A DNA stretch of 64,000 nucleotides from assembly GCA_937139405.1 (NCBI GenBank), contig CAKZPV010000045.1, positions 1 through 64,000 of the forward strand, written 5' to 3'. Positions 55,460-64,000 of the stretch are shown here, piece after piece. The DNA comes from an uncultured Nitrospirota bacterium. Its GTDB lineage: Bacteria; Nitrospirota; Nitrospiria; Nitrospirales; UBA8639. The notes beneath the pieces are model-generated. The model worked only from the letters and a program-made list of their open reading frames with translations. It had not been told where the DNA came from and ran no database searches. The translations under genes and the position numbers were made by a program. How positions within the stretch are numbered: position 1 is the first letter of the stretch; each line of letters begins with the position of its first letter.

Positions 55460-55930
55460 CTACGAAACTCGCTGGGTACTTGCACCAGAGATTATAGCCA
55501 AGAGCTCTTGAGGATCGTAGGGTTTGGCCAACACCGCAAATGCTCCAGCCTTCTTTGCAGTCTGTTCTATTTCTTTTGTCATATTTCCGCTTAATAAAAT
55601 AACATGTATGCCTTGACCGCTCGCACGATACGCTAAGGCTTTCAAAAAATTGAGCCCATTGATCAAAGGCATATGATAATCAGAAAGCACCACGTCCACC
55701 GAAAGTCCTCCATCTAGAAACGTCAGCCCTTCTAATCCATCGTCGGCTTCTTTGCAATCAAACGCATGGCCTTCTAAAAACAACCGTAGTGCACGCCTCA
55801 CAGGTCGATCATCGTCAATAAGGAGAATTGGCTTGTTCATTAGGGAAATCAGCACATGATTGTCCGTTGATTTCTCAGGATTTGTCGCGAATCTTTCAAT
55901 TGTATTGACGATTTCAAGATTCACTGACAA
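55460..55930 (-). CDS. Receiver-only response regulator with N-terminal extension
   Basis: Up to 156 residues. The receiver starts at M31 (NKPILLIDDDRPVRRALRLF), with phospho-Asp in VDVVLSDYHMPLINGLNFL, ILLSGN and LAKPYDPQEL. The N-terminal 30 residues may or may not be translated: TTG 55930 and GTG 55924 have AAGAGG upstream, and ATG 55840 has no ribosome site. A sigma-54-like site lies at 56017-56032. It may work with the receiver-only gene 80 nt downstream. Confidence 0.9.
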   Translation of the reverse strand: MSVNLEIVNTIERFATNPEKSTDNHVLISLMNKPILLIDDDRPVRRALRLFLEGHAFDCKEADDGLEGLTFLDGGLSVDVVLSDYHMPLINGLNFLKALAYRASGQGIHVILLSGNMTKEIEQTAKKAGAFAVLAKPYDPQELLAIISGASTQRVS

Positions 55931-56016
55931 CTTGCCTCTTTTGATAGCCTCATGACATTTCCAATTAAAACTATCTACCCTAGATTGTCATTTAGCTAAC
56001 GTTGCTTTTCAGGTAA

Positions 56017-56032
56017 TGCAAAACTATTGCCA
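56017..56032 (-). promoter_or_regulatory. Possible sigma-54 promoter of a response regulator gene
   Basis: Minus-strand TGGCAA-TAGTT-TTGCA retains GG, GC and spacing and departs from consensus only at the sixth base. The -12 element is 87 nt upstream of the earliest start of the receiver gene. Nothing else is evident in the 403-base divergent gap 55931-56333. Confidence 0.35.
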
Positions 56033-56333
56033 TCAGACTGTTTGTTTGCATTTCATAGAATGAAATCCTGACAATCAATTGATAACTAAAGATAATATGG
56101 CAAATGTTCTTTAAGCCTTTTTCTTGTTACGATCGTGGCCTGGGAACACAGATATCCGAATAGATACGAGAGATATCTGATTGGATAGTGCACAATGAAA
56201 ACCCAACATTTGGCGAGGAAAACGAGATCCTGCAAGTCTCGTAGTTCTACAGTGAGTTCATTCAACTCATTGCGACATCCTGGAGAAATTGCTAGAAAGA
56301 TGTTCGGTAGATTTCTGGTAGATCTCAGGTGGG

Positions 56334-56999
56334 ATGATAAAAAAACGTATGAAAGCTAATTTTTCAAATTTTCGCTCTGAGCAGTTCTCATTTGCGCATG
56401 ACCCCATCTTGATTTTGGAAAATTTTTGGTCTGCAGCTGAACGGAAGCAATTTCGGGAAGCCATGGATCATTCCTCATGGATGGCATTAGCCGACATGCC
56501 ACCCGTAGCACAGGCCTTTCAAAATTGCGGTAACTGGTTAAGAGCGGAAATCGCACCTACAGAGGGAAGCCGATTTATCCAACGAGTGGGGCTCCCCTGC
56601 GTCGCTGAATATGTGGAATCCTTTCCCAATATTACTGGACGGCATATCAATTTTAATTATTATTCCTACAGTGTTGGCGACTGTCTCTCGACCCATGACG
56701 ATACTGACGATGCCTACACTTATGCCCAGGGAAAGATTCCTCCCACTCGCCGATTAGCCTTAGCCACGTATTTCCACGAAGAATGGCAACCTGATTGGGG
56801 AGGAGAACTCATCCTCTATAAAGCAACCACAGGCCCGAATGGGAAGAAACATTTGGAAGTGAGCCAATGCATTACACCCTCACCTGGCTCATTGGTGATA
56901 TTCACTGTTCCTCAATTTCATCGTGTTTGTCGTGTCGATACATTGGCAAAAGATCATAAGCGCCTTTCTGTCGCCGGTTGGTTCATGACAGAACATTAG
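56334..56999 (+). CDS. 2-oxoglutarate/Fe(II)-dependent oxygenase
   Basis: 221 residues. The iron-binding triad is visible: HDDTDD (His and Asp) in SVGDCLSTHDDTDDAYTY, and FHRVCRV supplying the second His, followed by KRLSVAGWF, whose Arg would bind 2-oxoglutarate. The DWGGELILY strand lies between them. Resembles the prolyl-hydroxylase-like group; substrate unknown. ATG 56334 is close to AGGTGGG; M6 is another start. 38 nt from the SDR gene. Confidence 0.85.
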   Translation: MIKKRMKANFSNFRSEQFSFAHDPILILENFWSAAERKQFREAMDHSSWMALADMPPVAQAFQNCGNWLRAEIAPTEGSRFIQRVGLPCVAEYVESFPNITGRHINFNYYSYSVGDCLSTHDDTDDAYTYAQGKIPPTRRLALATYFHEEWQPDWGGELILYKATTGPNGKKHLEVSQCITPSPGSLVIFTVPQFHRVCRVDTLAKDHKRLSVAGWFMTEH

Positions 57000-57037
57000 T
57001 ATTTCTTCTCAATTCCAATGTTGCCACATCAACCCAC

Positions 57038-57901
57038 ATGAATCCTCCCATTCTACTTTTTGGCGCGACCTCCATTTTAGGATTTAATCTCGCAAAGACT
57101 TTTCCGGAATATCTCATACCCTTTACTTCTCCTAGAAATACTGCACATGCTGTACAAGCTTGGTTGACACTCAACTTAGAAGATCCTGAGTGGATCAAAA
57201 GCATCGTTGCTCAGTACCAACCAGAAATCCTGCTTTATTGCCATGCGGTGTGTGACGTGCCGAAATGCGAAGCCGATCCGGAGTGGGCACATGCAATCAA
57301 CGTGGGACATCTCAACCGAGCATTAAAGGCTCTACCTGCAACAGTACGGATGGTTTATGTTTCATCGGATCATGTTTTTGGTGGAGATGGCATATACAAC
57401 GAAGACTCCCCGCCATGCCCAATTAGTGTGTATGGAAGAACTCGTGTAGAAGCAGAGCAAATGGTCTTGGAAAGACCGCAATCGTTGGTGATCCGAACGG
57501 GATTGACTATCGGCACCTCGCCGAATAGACGCGCCGGTCATTTCGACTGGCTCCGATACCGCAAGCAACACCGCCTGCCTATCACCATTGTCGAAGACGA
57601 ATACCGTTCAGCGATTTGGGTCGAGGATTTAGCTAGAAGAGTCATGCAACTTGCAAAGAGCAGAGAGACTGGCCTTCGCCATATTGCAGCCACACGCGCC
57701 GTTTCCAGAATTGAATTGGCGCACTATCTCTTGAACCGACTAGGGTTGGAACATAGCTTTCGCTCTGAAAGTCGCCATCAACGTCCAACCCCTCATTTAG
57801 GGCATGTTGAGCTTACAACGACCTATCGGGATGAACTCTCTCGGCCCTTAATAAGTGTGCTTGATAACCTAGAAACCTCTCCTTTCGAAGAAGTCGCATA
57901 A
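57038..57901 (+). CDS. SDR sugar-nucleotide reductase/epimerase-like (RfbD-type)
   Basis: About 287 residues from ATG 57038. Nucleotide motif LLFGATSILGFNLAK, then CHAVCDVPKCEADPEWAHAI, VYVSSDHVFGGDG and the catalytic SVYGRTRVEAEQMV. The usual YxxxK is YxxxR here, which weakens the activity call. The closest type is dTDP-4-dehydrorhamnose reductase. Probably co-transcribed with the oxygenase. Confidence 0.82.
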   Translation: MNPPILLFGATSILGFNLAKTFPEYLIPFTSPRNTAHAVQAWLTLNLEDPEWIKSIVAQYQPEILLYCHAVCDVPKCEADPEWAHAINVGHLNRALKALPATVRMVYVSSDHVFGGDGIYNEDSPPCPISVYGRTRVEAEQMVLERPQSLVIRTGLTIGTSPNRRAGHFDWLRYRKQHRLPITIVEDEYRSAIWVEDLARRVMQLAKSRETGLRHIAATRAVSRIELAHYLLNRLGLEHSFRSESRHQRPTPHLGHVELTTTYRDELSRPLISVLDNLETSPFEEVA

Positions 57902-57910
57902 AAATCTTGC

Positions 57911-58453
57911 CTACGCATTATTGTATTCTGCGTTCCTCGCAACCATTTGAAGGCCAATGATGGTCTTTGCATCTCGAATGGTGCCATCCTGAATTCTAGC
58001 TATTGCATCCTCCAATGGCCATTCCACAATTTCTAGAATTTCATCCTGATCCAATTGCTGTTTTCCAGGGTCAAGTTTTGTTCCTTGATAAATATGAATA
58101 ACTTCATCCGTGAATCCTGGGGCCGTCCAAATACTCGTCAACAATTCCAGGTGACCTACACGATATCCGGTTTCTTCTTCTAGCTCCCGAGCTGCACAAT
58201 CTCGAGGGTCTTCTTGTGGGTCCAATTTCCCAGCTGGAATTTCATAGATAAACCCACCCGTCGCATGTCGAAGTTGTCGGATAAGAATCACCCTTCCATC
58301 CTCTTTGAGCGGTACAACCGCGGATGCACCAGGATGCCGAAGTATTTCTAATTCGGTGGTTCGACCATTCGGTAATGCGACCGTATCCACCTGGAATTTT
58401 AAAAATTTTCCAGAATAAATTTGCTTCGTAGATACTAGCGTTTCTTCTTTCAC
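57911..58453 (-). CDS. Nudix hydrolase, ADP-ribose pyrophosphatase type
   Basis: 180 residues, GTG start. Nudix box GKLDPQEDPRDCAARELEEE followed by TGYRVG, matching G-x5-E-x7-REUxEExGU. It is preceded by YEIPAG and followed by TSIWTAPGFTDEVIHIY, as in ADP-ribose pyrophosphatases. Hydrolyses ADP-ribose or related nucleotides in the cytoplasm. Last gene of a minus-strand run, 27 nt after gcvT. Confidence 0.92.
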   Translation of the reverse strand: MKEETLVSTKQIYSGKFLKFQVDTVALPNGRTTELEILRHPGASAVVPLKEDGRVILIRQLRHATGGFIYEIPAGKLDPQEDPRDCAARELEEETGYRVGHLELLTSIWTAPGFTDEVIHIYQGTKLDPGKQQLDQDEILEIVEWPLEDAIARIQDGTIRDAKTIIGLQMVARNAEYNNA

Positions 58454-58480
58454 TGATCATGCTCTCATTTTTGACAGGAA

Positions 58481-59578
58481 CTAAGCTTTTCGTCTTTTAT
58501 AGAATGGCAGCTTGGCGACTTTAGCTGGTACAGATTTCCCTCGAATATTGATTTCTAACAAGACCCCTTCCTCGCCTAATGCCGGAGGAAGCGCTCCCAA
58601 TCCTATACCTTTCTGCAAAATCGGAGAAAAGTTTCCACTGGTGACGTGTCCAACTTTCTCTCCGTTCTTCAGAATTTCCATATCATGCCTAGGGACTCCT
58701 CTTTCCAGCATTTCGAAACCAACAAGCTTTTGTGTCACGCCTCGCTCTTTTTGTTTTAGAAGAGCCGGTTGTCCTTGGAATAAACCTTTATTCCAACCCA
58801 CCACCCATTCAGCTCCGGCCTCCAACGGTGAGGTCTGTTCATCCATATCATTACCATAGAGCAAATAACCTACGTCTAGCCGAAGTAAATCCCTTGCACC
58901 AAGTCCAGCCGGCTTAATCTGATCGTCTTCACCAGCTTGTAACAATTGCGTCCAAGCCAATTGAGCTTCTCCTGCGGGAAGGTACCATTCATAGCCTATT
59001 TCCCCGGTATATCCTGTACGGCTCAGAAGACCTGAAAATTCATTGGCTTGAATAGGAAGACACTGCCGCGGCTTGAGTATGTCTACTACTGATCCAAGCA
59101 CTTTTTTGAGCAAGGACTGTGATGACGGACCTTGAATGGCCAATTGCGCTAATTCTGCTGATTGATCTCGAATAAAGACTTGATGAAATTTTGCTTGCTG
59201 ATGCGTCTGAAACCATTCAAGTATCTTCATTCGATTTGAGGCATTGACACAGACCAAGAACTCAGTTTCGCCAGTTTTATAAATAAAAATATCATCAAGA
59301 ATCCCTCCCGACTCCTGGCAAACCATACTGTATTGAGCTTGTCCTAAGGCAAGTCGACTAACATCATTGGTACTTATCCATTGCAAAAAATCTTCTGCCT
59401 GGGCACCTGTGACCTTAAGCCGCCCCATATGACTGACATCAAACAAGCCAGCTCCCTTACGAACAGCATGATATTCATCCAACACACCGGTATATTGCAT
59501 GGGCATCAGCCATCCAGCAAAGTCCACCAACTTCGCTTTATGCGCACGATGTGTTTGGGTAAGCGGTGTTTCGTTCAT
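58481..59578 (-). CDS. gcvT: Aminomethyltransferase (glycine cleavage T protein)
   Basis: 365 residues, full length. HRAHKAKLVDFAGWLMPMQY, DVSHMGRLKVTG, QYSMVCQESGGILDDIFIYK, SRTGYTGEIGYEWYLP and GLGARDLLRLDVGYLLYGND are standard GcvT segments with the catalytic Asp and folate-contact residues. Transfers the methylene group from GcvH to tetrahydrofolate. Its ATG shares one base with the stop of the upstream FKBP gene (TAATG), so translation is coupled. Confidence 0.95.
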   Translation of the reverse strand: MNETPLTQTHRAHKAKLVDFAGWLMPMQYTGVLDEYHAVRKGAGLFDVSHMGRLKVTGAQAEDFLQWISTNDVSRLALGQAQYSMVCQESGGILDDIFIYKTGETEFLVCVNASNRMKILEWFQTHQQAKFHQVFIRDQSAELAQLAIQGPSSQSLLKKVLGSVVDILKPRQCLPIQANEFSGLLSRTGYTGEIGYEWYLPAGEAQLAWTQLLQAGEDDQIKPAGLGARDLLRLDVGYLLYGNDMDEQTSPLEAGAEWVVGWNKGLFQGQPALLKQKERGVTQKLVGFEMLERGVPRHDMEILKNGEKVGHVTSGNFSPILQKGIGLGALPPALGEEGVLLEINIRGKSVPAKVAKLPFYKRRKA

Positions 59579-60036
59579 TAGCGCAGATCAAGAAGTTCAA
59601 CAATAAAAACCAAGGTGGCATTCGGTGGGATAGCCGACCCCGCACCTCTGGATCCATACCCTAGCTGTGATGGAATCACGAGTTTGCGAGTCCCACCAAT
59701 GTTCATACCTTCCACGCCTTCATCCCACCCTTTTATCACTTGCCCCGCACCAAGCTTAAAGGAGAATGGCTTATTGCGGTCTTTTGAACTATCAAACTTG
59801 GTTCCGTCCACCAACGTCCCCGTATAATGCACTGTGGCCATTTCCCCCGCATGAGCCTCACGTCCCTGACCCACGACTAGATCGGCATATTGCAAGCCTG
59901 AAGATGTTTTCACCATGGCTTCTTTGGCATGACCGACAAGTGGAAACAGAAATATTCCTAACAGGAGTAGAAAAATGAAATTCTTGGACGGCAAGGAAAA
60001 CAAAAAAAGAGATGATCGCATAATCCTTTTCTTCAT
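59578..60036 (-). CDS. Exported FKBP-type peptidyl-prolyl isomerase
   Basis: 152 residues. Signal peptide ending VGHA, then one FKBP domain: [70 protein letters not shown] and [15 protein letters not shown]. The active-site Tyr, Asp, Val-Ile and Trp positions are present. Acts on proline bonds in the periplasm. GGAGAG precedes the ATG by 6 nt. Confidence 0.95.
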   Translation of the reverse strand: MKKRIMRSSLFLFSLPSKNFIFLLLLGIFLFPLVGHAKEAMVKTSSGLQYADLVVGQGREAHAGEMATVHYTGTLVDGTKFDSSKDRNKPFSFKLGAGQVIKGWDEGVEGMNIGGTRKLVIPSQLGYGSRGAGSAIPPNATLVFIVELLDLR

Positions 60037-60098
60037 AATGAACTCTCCGATGGTTATAGTTTGTCGTAAACCTCTCCGAGGTCAATTCAATGTCGGTC

Positions 60099-61280
60099 TC
60101 AGGCAGGGCTATCATAGAACAGGGCTATACTAGCCGTATAGCCATGTAAAAAGTTCTTCCCGCCAACTGGCCCAATTTCGCCACCCGCAAAAAACCCGGC
60201 GACGGGGACGACACTCAAATATTGATGGACAGCTGCGATATCGTGATGCGGCATCTGAAAAAACTGCTGGCCACGACCGTTACAGCTAAAAAGCAACGCG
60301 CCTTTAAGGGAACTGTTCGGAAGTGCCATACGTTCCTGAGAGAGTAGGCCGTATAAATCCGCTCCAGCTGCATGAGCATCACGAATATGAAACTGAATAG
60401 TTTGTCCTTCCTGAATAAAATCGGCGCTAGCCAGATACCCAGATTCCCGATCCGCTCCTAGTAATCCACGAATCAAAAAATCTCCTTGCCGAAATTCCGC
60501 ACGATGTTCGTCCATCGCAATTCCAACCTGTAATCCATTCGCCGCTTGCTGTCGTTCGGTTTCCCCCAAGTCTTTTAATGTGGTTTCCAAGCGATCCAAG
60601 GGAGGGATCCCCCCAAGTTCCTGAATGATGTTTCGATCAACCTTCGTGACCACATACCGTTCCCCAATTGGTTGACACCCCTGCGACACAACCGTTCGTA
60701 ATTCTATACCTCCCTGCATCGCTACACCCACAACCCCTGACTCAATAATTTTTTCGTCTAGCACTAAACGAGATTCCCCCTCACTCATGCCGCCACTAGC
60801 GATTCCTCCGATAGCTAACGAACCAGGAGCATGGTGATCCAAGAAAGTAAATAACGCGTCTATCGGAGTTGAAAATGGGTCCGCAAAGAGGAGAAAGGTT
60901 TGAGTAGCCTGTTGTTTTTCTAACATGTCTGGCCAGCCTTGTAACGAAATATCCTCTCCATTTTTTTGAGGAGTCAGATGAAAAGGCGTGACCTGCATGC
61001 TGGAATGGCTAAGACCCCAGAGTACGAGACCTGGATGCTCCTCAATTTCTTGTGTCCCACCAATCACTCCTGCACCCATACAACCAATCAAGACTTTTGG
61101 GCTCAGTTTCTGATGAATGATTTCAAGCAAGGAGGGCAGATCTTCTGAAAAATGAGGAGAGAAAAAGACACAGGCAAGATCACAGCCTTTTCCACCAAAT
61201 GCGTCATGAACTGATCGCGAAACGACTTGTGCCGCCTGTAGATGATTTGAATCTTGAGAGACCGCTACTTGACATTGCAT
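60099..61280 (-). CDS. FIST N/C domain protein
   Basis: 393 residues, soluble. The N-terminal FIST part (VSRSVHDAFGGKGCDLACVF, LIGCMGAGVIGGTQEIEEHP) and C-terminal FIST_C part (GIAMDEHRAEFRQGDFLIRG, GALLFSCNGRGQQFF, VAGFFAGGEIGPVGGKNFLH) are both present. FIST domains bind small ligands, perhaps amino acids, in signalling proteins. No kinase or cyclase is fused. Probable operon with FKBP and gcvT downstream. Confidence 0.9.
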   Translation of the reverse strand: MQCQVAVSQDSNHLQAAQVVSRSVHDAFGGKGCDLACVFFSPHFSEDLPSLLEIIHQKLSPKVLIGCMGAGVIGGTQEIEEHPGLVLWGLSHSSMQVTPFHLTPQKNGEDISLQGWPDMLEKQQATQTFLLFADPFSTPIDALFTFLDHHAPGSLAIGGIASGGMSEGESRLVLDEKIIESGVVGVAMQGGIELRTVVSQGCQPIGERYVVTKVDRNIIQELGGIPPLDRLETTLKDLGETERQQAANGLQVGIAMDEHRAEFRQGDFLIRGLLGADRESGYLASADFIQEGQTIQFHIRDAHAAGADLYGLLSQERMALPNSSLKGALLFSCNGRGQQFFQMPHHDIAAVHQYLSVVPVAGFFAGGEIGPVGGKNFLHGYTASIALFYDSPA

Positions 61281-61349
61281 TAATTTATATCATTCCTTAT
61301 CACACAACAACGATCAAAAGCTGTTCTATAAATCTTGAAACATTGTGGA

Positions 61350-62642
61350 TTAGCGATATGGTGACGGGTACGTTGCAAGAATGGAACGGACCTCTTCGAT
61401 CGAAATGGCCTCGAATCGTCGCCCATCTCGTCCCGTGACCGTTGTGGCTTGCAATAACGCATTCAAAATCGCCTCTTCCGTTGCCTCTACCGTTGCCTGA
61501 AAGAGAGGATTGAGATGAGTATCAGCGATATGCGTCATCACAAAGGTGGGATCTCTTGGATAATGTGGAATGCTATTCCCTGTAGAAAACGCCAACACAA
61601 AATCTCCGCTCCCATGATGCGAGATTGATCCTGTCCTAGCTAAACCAATTGTCGCCCGCTTAGAGAGCCGTGAAAGTTGCCGTGCATCCAAAGGCGCGTC
61701 AGTTGCCACAATAATAATAATTGAACCACTATCCTGCCGTTCTTGAGGATGAAAAGTTTTTGAATGGAACAAAGGAGGAGATACCGCGTCTATTTTTTTA
61801 GCCACAGCTTTTTCTTCATCTGTATATAACCGGCCAATAGGGACTCCTACCATAGTAAATTCATGGCGACGCCCATGATTGGCGTTGACCAATACACCAA
61901 CTCTATAGCCTCCTTTTTCAGATGGAAGAACCCGTGAAGCTGTTCCAATTCCACCTTTGAATTGATAGGATACCATTCCTGTGCCTGCCCCAACAGACCC
62001 TTCTTGAACAGGGCCAATGGCTGCATCTTCCAACGCCTGGACAACTTCTTCAGGCGAAACATGTCGACCTTGACTATCATTTAATCGGCTATCATCACAT
62101 TCTGCGACTACCGGGGTGAGCGTGTCATCACTTATGCCAATGTCTGGATATTGCTGAATCATCCAACTCATTACTCCATCGGCAACTCGCGGAACATTCA
62201 GTGTATTGGTCAGGGCAATGGGGTATTCTAAAAATCCTGCTTCCGCGATCCAGGCCAAACCGGTCATTTCACCCGTGCCATTTAAAACGAAACCCCCTGC
62301 TGGAACCTTGTGATGCCACACATCGTCTCGAGGAATGATCACGGTGGCTCCCGTTCGAACCGGCCCATGGCCAGGCTGTAACGTTCCTTGTCCTTCCTTA
62401 ATAGTGACATGCCCTACTTTCACCCCAGAAACATCGGTGATGGCATTCCATTCACCAGATTCGTATTGACCGATTGTTATCCCAAGATCTTGAATATGCG
62501 GACGAATTTTTGTAAGAGGAGCTTGCAATAATGCTTCTGCCCAACTCATTGAGAATCCACACGAACTGAAAATCGCAACACTTAGGAAGAAGGTTATGGG
62601 CCTAGAGAAATCACAGCCCATGTCTATACCGTGAACTTTCAT
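61350..62642 (-). CDS. P1-family aminopeptidase (DmpA-like)
   Basis: 430 residues with an N-terminal signal-like helix (ITFFLSVAIFSSCGFSMSWA), so probably exported. Family motifs: SGVKVGHVTI, GGFVLNGTGEMTGL, and the self-cleavage site QDSGSIIIIVATDAPL, with Gly-Ser where DmpA cleaves itself to free its nucleophile, followed by RLSKRATIGLARTGS. Ntn-hydrolase fold with L-aminopeptidase/D-esterase activity in relatives. Start could be M8 (62621); no good ribosome site. Confidence 0.9.
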   Translation of the reverse strand: MKVHGIDMGCDFSRPITFFLSVAIFSSCGFSMSWAEALLQAPLTKIRPHIQDLGITIGQYESGEWNAITDVSGVKVGHVTIKEGQGTLQPGHGPVRTGATVIIPRDDVWHHKVPAGGFVLNGTGEMTGLAWIAEAGFLEYPIALTNTLNVPRVADGVMSWMIQQYPDIGISDDTLTPVVAECDDSRLNDSQGRHVSPEEVVQALEDAAIGPVQEGSVGAGTGMVSYQFKGGIGTASRVLPSEKGGYRVGVLVNANHGRRHEFTMVGVPIGRLYTDEEKAVAKKIDAVSPPLFHSKTFHPQERQDSGSIIIIVATDAPLDARQLSRLSKRATIGLARTGSISHHGSGDFVLAFSTGNSIPHYPRDPTFVMTHIADTHLNPLFQATVEATEEAILNALLQATTVTGRDGRRFEAISIEEVRSILATYPSPYR

Positions 62643-62678
62643 TTTTGAGAAATGGGTCAGTAAAGCCTTTGTGGTGCT

Positions 62679-63197
62679 TCAGGAAGCTGAAGAAGGAGAA
62701 CATACATGCGTTTTAGAAAAGTCGATTTCGTGCATTTGATACGTAGTTTCTTGAAATCCGATATGAGCATAGGCTTGATGAGCTTGGTGATTCTCCCGCT
62801 CAACATATAAACGAAACCCACAAACTTTTTCAGAACTCGCCTGAGCTTGCATGCACACGTATTCATAAAGCTGACGAAAGACACCCTGCTGACGATACAG
62901 GTGATGAACATAGAGACTTTGCAACCACCAGAATTGTCCATTCCGCCAATCGCTCCACTCAAAGGTAATAAGGATTTGCCCAATAATTGTTGTTGGTCTC
63001 ATATCAGAGACATCTACCGCTACTGCATACCAACCTTTACTAGGATCATTTAGAATGGACCTCACTCCTGCCTGCAAAAGAGAACTATCAAGCATACGTG
63101 CTTCTGTTTCTCTTGCTAAGGCAGAATTAAAGACACTAATTATTTCGGCATCGGCTGTAGTCGCACGCCTAATGGCAACGTTTGCTTGTTGGCTCAT
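62679..63197 (-). CDS. GNAT-family N-acetyltransferase
   Basis: 172 residues. AIRRATTADAEIISVFNSAL is a typical start; LQSLYVHHLYRQQGVFRQLY holds motif A with Q-x-x-G-x-x-R, binding acetyl-CoA. ENHQAHQAYAHIGFQETTY is the usual C-terminal segment. Substrate unknown. 16 nt after the DUF502 gene. Confidence 0.88.
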   Translation of the reverse strand: MSQQANVAIRRATTADAEIISVFNSALARETEARMLDSSLLQAGVRSILNDPSKGWYAVAVDVSDMRPTTIIGQILITFEWSDWRNGQFWWLQSLYVHHLYRQQGVFRQLYEYVCMQAQASSEKVCGFRLYVERENHQAHQAYAHIGFQETTYQMHEIDFSKTHVCSPSSAS

Positions 63198-63213
63198 AAT
63201 GTTTTGACTAATT

Positions 63214-63849
63214 CTAAGGGATAAGGGGCAATCTAGCTGGCGTGAGCCACCCGGATGGCGGACGATAGAGGCCAGCGGAAAATTCCATTTTCATGGCTTC
63301 TTCGGGACGTAATTGAATCCGATTCACTCGATCTTCGGGAACAAAGGCCAGATATCCGGTAAAGGGATGAATCGCCGTTGGGACAAAGACCATGACCAAT
63401 TGCCCATCTGAAGAGATTTGCAATCTAGATGGTGGCAAGCCCATATCAAACCCAAGTGCCCACAAACCATCTCGAGGAAAGGGAAAGGCCACGACCTTAC
63501 TCTGTCCAAAGCGTTCTTGAAACTTCAGAACATCCGCCATGCTTTTCAAGGTATGATAAATACTTCGCACAAAGGGTATTTGTTCCAGTGAAGACTCAAA
63601 TTTTTGATGAATCCGTTGCCCAATGAGATAAGTAGTTCCCATTCCGACCCATAGAACGAGCAAACAGAAAAATGTGATACCAGAGCCAGGAATTGTAGTT
63701 CCGTATAACGCCCAGACGAGATCAACTGTCATATGCTCTAAGAATTCAAAGAGCGTGTAGAGAATCAGCACCGTTCCCCAGGCTGGAACAATAATAAATA
63801 GGCCCGTGAGAAAGTAGCGTTGAAAATTATGTAAAGAGAATGAACTCAT
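63214..63849 (-). CDS. DUF502 membrane protein
   Basis: 211 residues. Two membrane helices (YFLTGLFIIVPAWGTVLILY and a second near 55-75), then the conserved SLEQIPFVRSIYHTLKSMAD, AFPFPRDGLWALGFDMG and FVPTAIHPFTGYLAFVPEDR of DUF502. Role unknown; members are common in bacteria and plants. First gene of the minus-strand run that leads to gcvT. The last 151 bases of the window hold no recognisable feature. Confidence 0.92.
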   Translation of the reverse strand: MSSFSLHNFQRYFLTGLFIIVPAWGTVLILYTLFEFLEHMTVDLVWALYGTTIPGSGITFFCLLVLWVGMGTTYLIGQRIHQKFESSLEQIPFVRSIYHTLKSMADVLKFQERFGQSKVVAFPFPRDGLWALGFDMGLPPSRLQISSDGQLVMVFVPTAIHPFTGYLAFVPEDRVNRIQLRPEEAMKMEFSAGLYRPPSGWLTPARLPLIP

Positions 63850-64000
63850 GAGGGGCTATATTGTATAGTATTACTAGTCTATCAAAGCAGCGCCTTTTTC
63901 GCATCACTCCTGTTTCAATATCGGGTATTTCTCCATGACCGCACATTGAAAATCCTGTCTCATATTGCCTCATTGCAGAGGTAGTGATACATTGCCTATG

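Noticed and set aside
1-64000. tRNA, rRNA, CRISPR array or prophage
   Set aside because: No cloverleaf-like segments, conserved rRNA blocks, regularly spaced repeats or phage genes were recognised; a covariance search could still find a small RNA.

Overview
The window looks like chromosomal DNA of a Nitrospirota bacterium, most likely a relative of Nitrospira. This is an inference from gene content, not from a marker gene. The main clue is a nuo cluster with two adjacent nuoM genes and no nuoE or nuoF, the '2M' form of complex I known from Nitrospira-type nitrite oxidisers. Two families of short repeat (a 123-bp element with inverted ends, and a GC-rich 59-bp module) and base composition near half GC fit a lower-GC member. 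I saw no rRNA, tRNA, CRISPR array, phage or complete insertion sequence.

Layout. 0.1-7.3 kb: a SulP anion transporter, an AlgE-type outer-membrane channel, an NtrC-family regulator with a damaged ATPase site, an LCIB-type (theta) carbonic anhydrase and a very small hydrophobic peptide. The transporter, the channel, the carbonic anhydrase and the peptide each have a sigma-54 -24/-12 element of form TGGYAY-N5-TTGC 56-83 nt before the start codon and in the right orientation. I read this as a candidate sigma-54-controlled inorganic-carbon (or anion) acquisition locus, the most interesting unit here. 7.6-24.2 kb: signalling and envelope genes, including a c-type haem sensor-like protein, a GAF histidine kinase, a chemoreceptor with a C-terminal globin-like domain, methyltransferases, small lipoproteins, a rhodanese and a probable metal-related periplasm/outer-membrane group.

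24.5-38.9 kb: nuoA-B-(DUF1579-like)-C-D-G-I-J-K-L-M-M-N, all on the plus strand. nuoH is absent between nuoG and nuoI. The first NuoM carries a tail of about 40 residues read from a mobile repeat. The two NuoM proteins have lost different residues of the usual proton path. Without NuoEF the complex cannot take NADH in the usual way; known proposals for 2M complexes are ferredoxin exchange with quinones, coupled to the ferredoxin needs of the reductive TCA cycle.

39-47 kb: a zinc-ribbon membrane protein, an arsenic methyltransferase (ArsM-like with an unusual C-terminal tandem repeat) followed by the arsenosugar radical SAM enzyme ArsS, a YHS-type membrane protein, a cyclase-family lipoprotein with a ThiS/MoaD-like protein, HU, and an amidohydrolase. 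47-51 kb: full-length glycine decarboxylase GcvP and a dicarboxylate/amino-acid symporter. 51.4-53.1 kb: a DUF2971 gene of lower GC content enclosed by inverted repeats, a small accessory insertion. 53.2-64 kb: TerB-like, CBS and two receiver-only response regulators, a 2-oxoglutarate oxygenase and a sugar-nucleotide reductase-like SDR. These are followed by a minus-strand run DUF502, GNAT, P1 peptidase, FIST, FKBP isomerase, gcvT and Nudix hydrolase.
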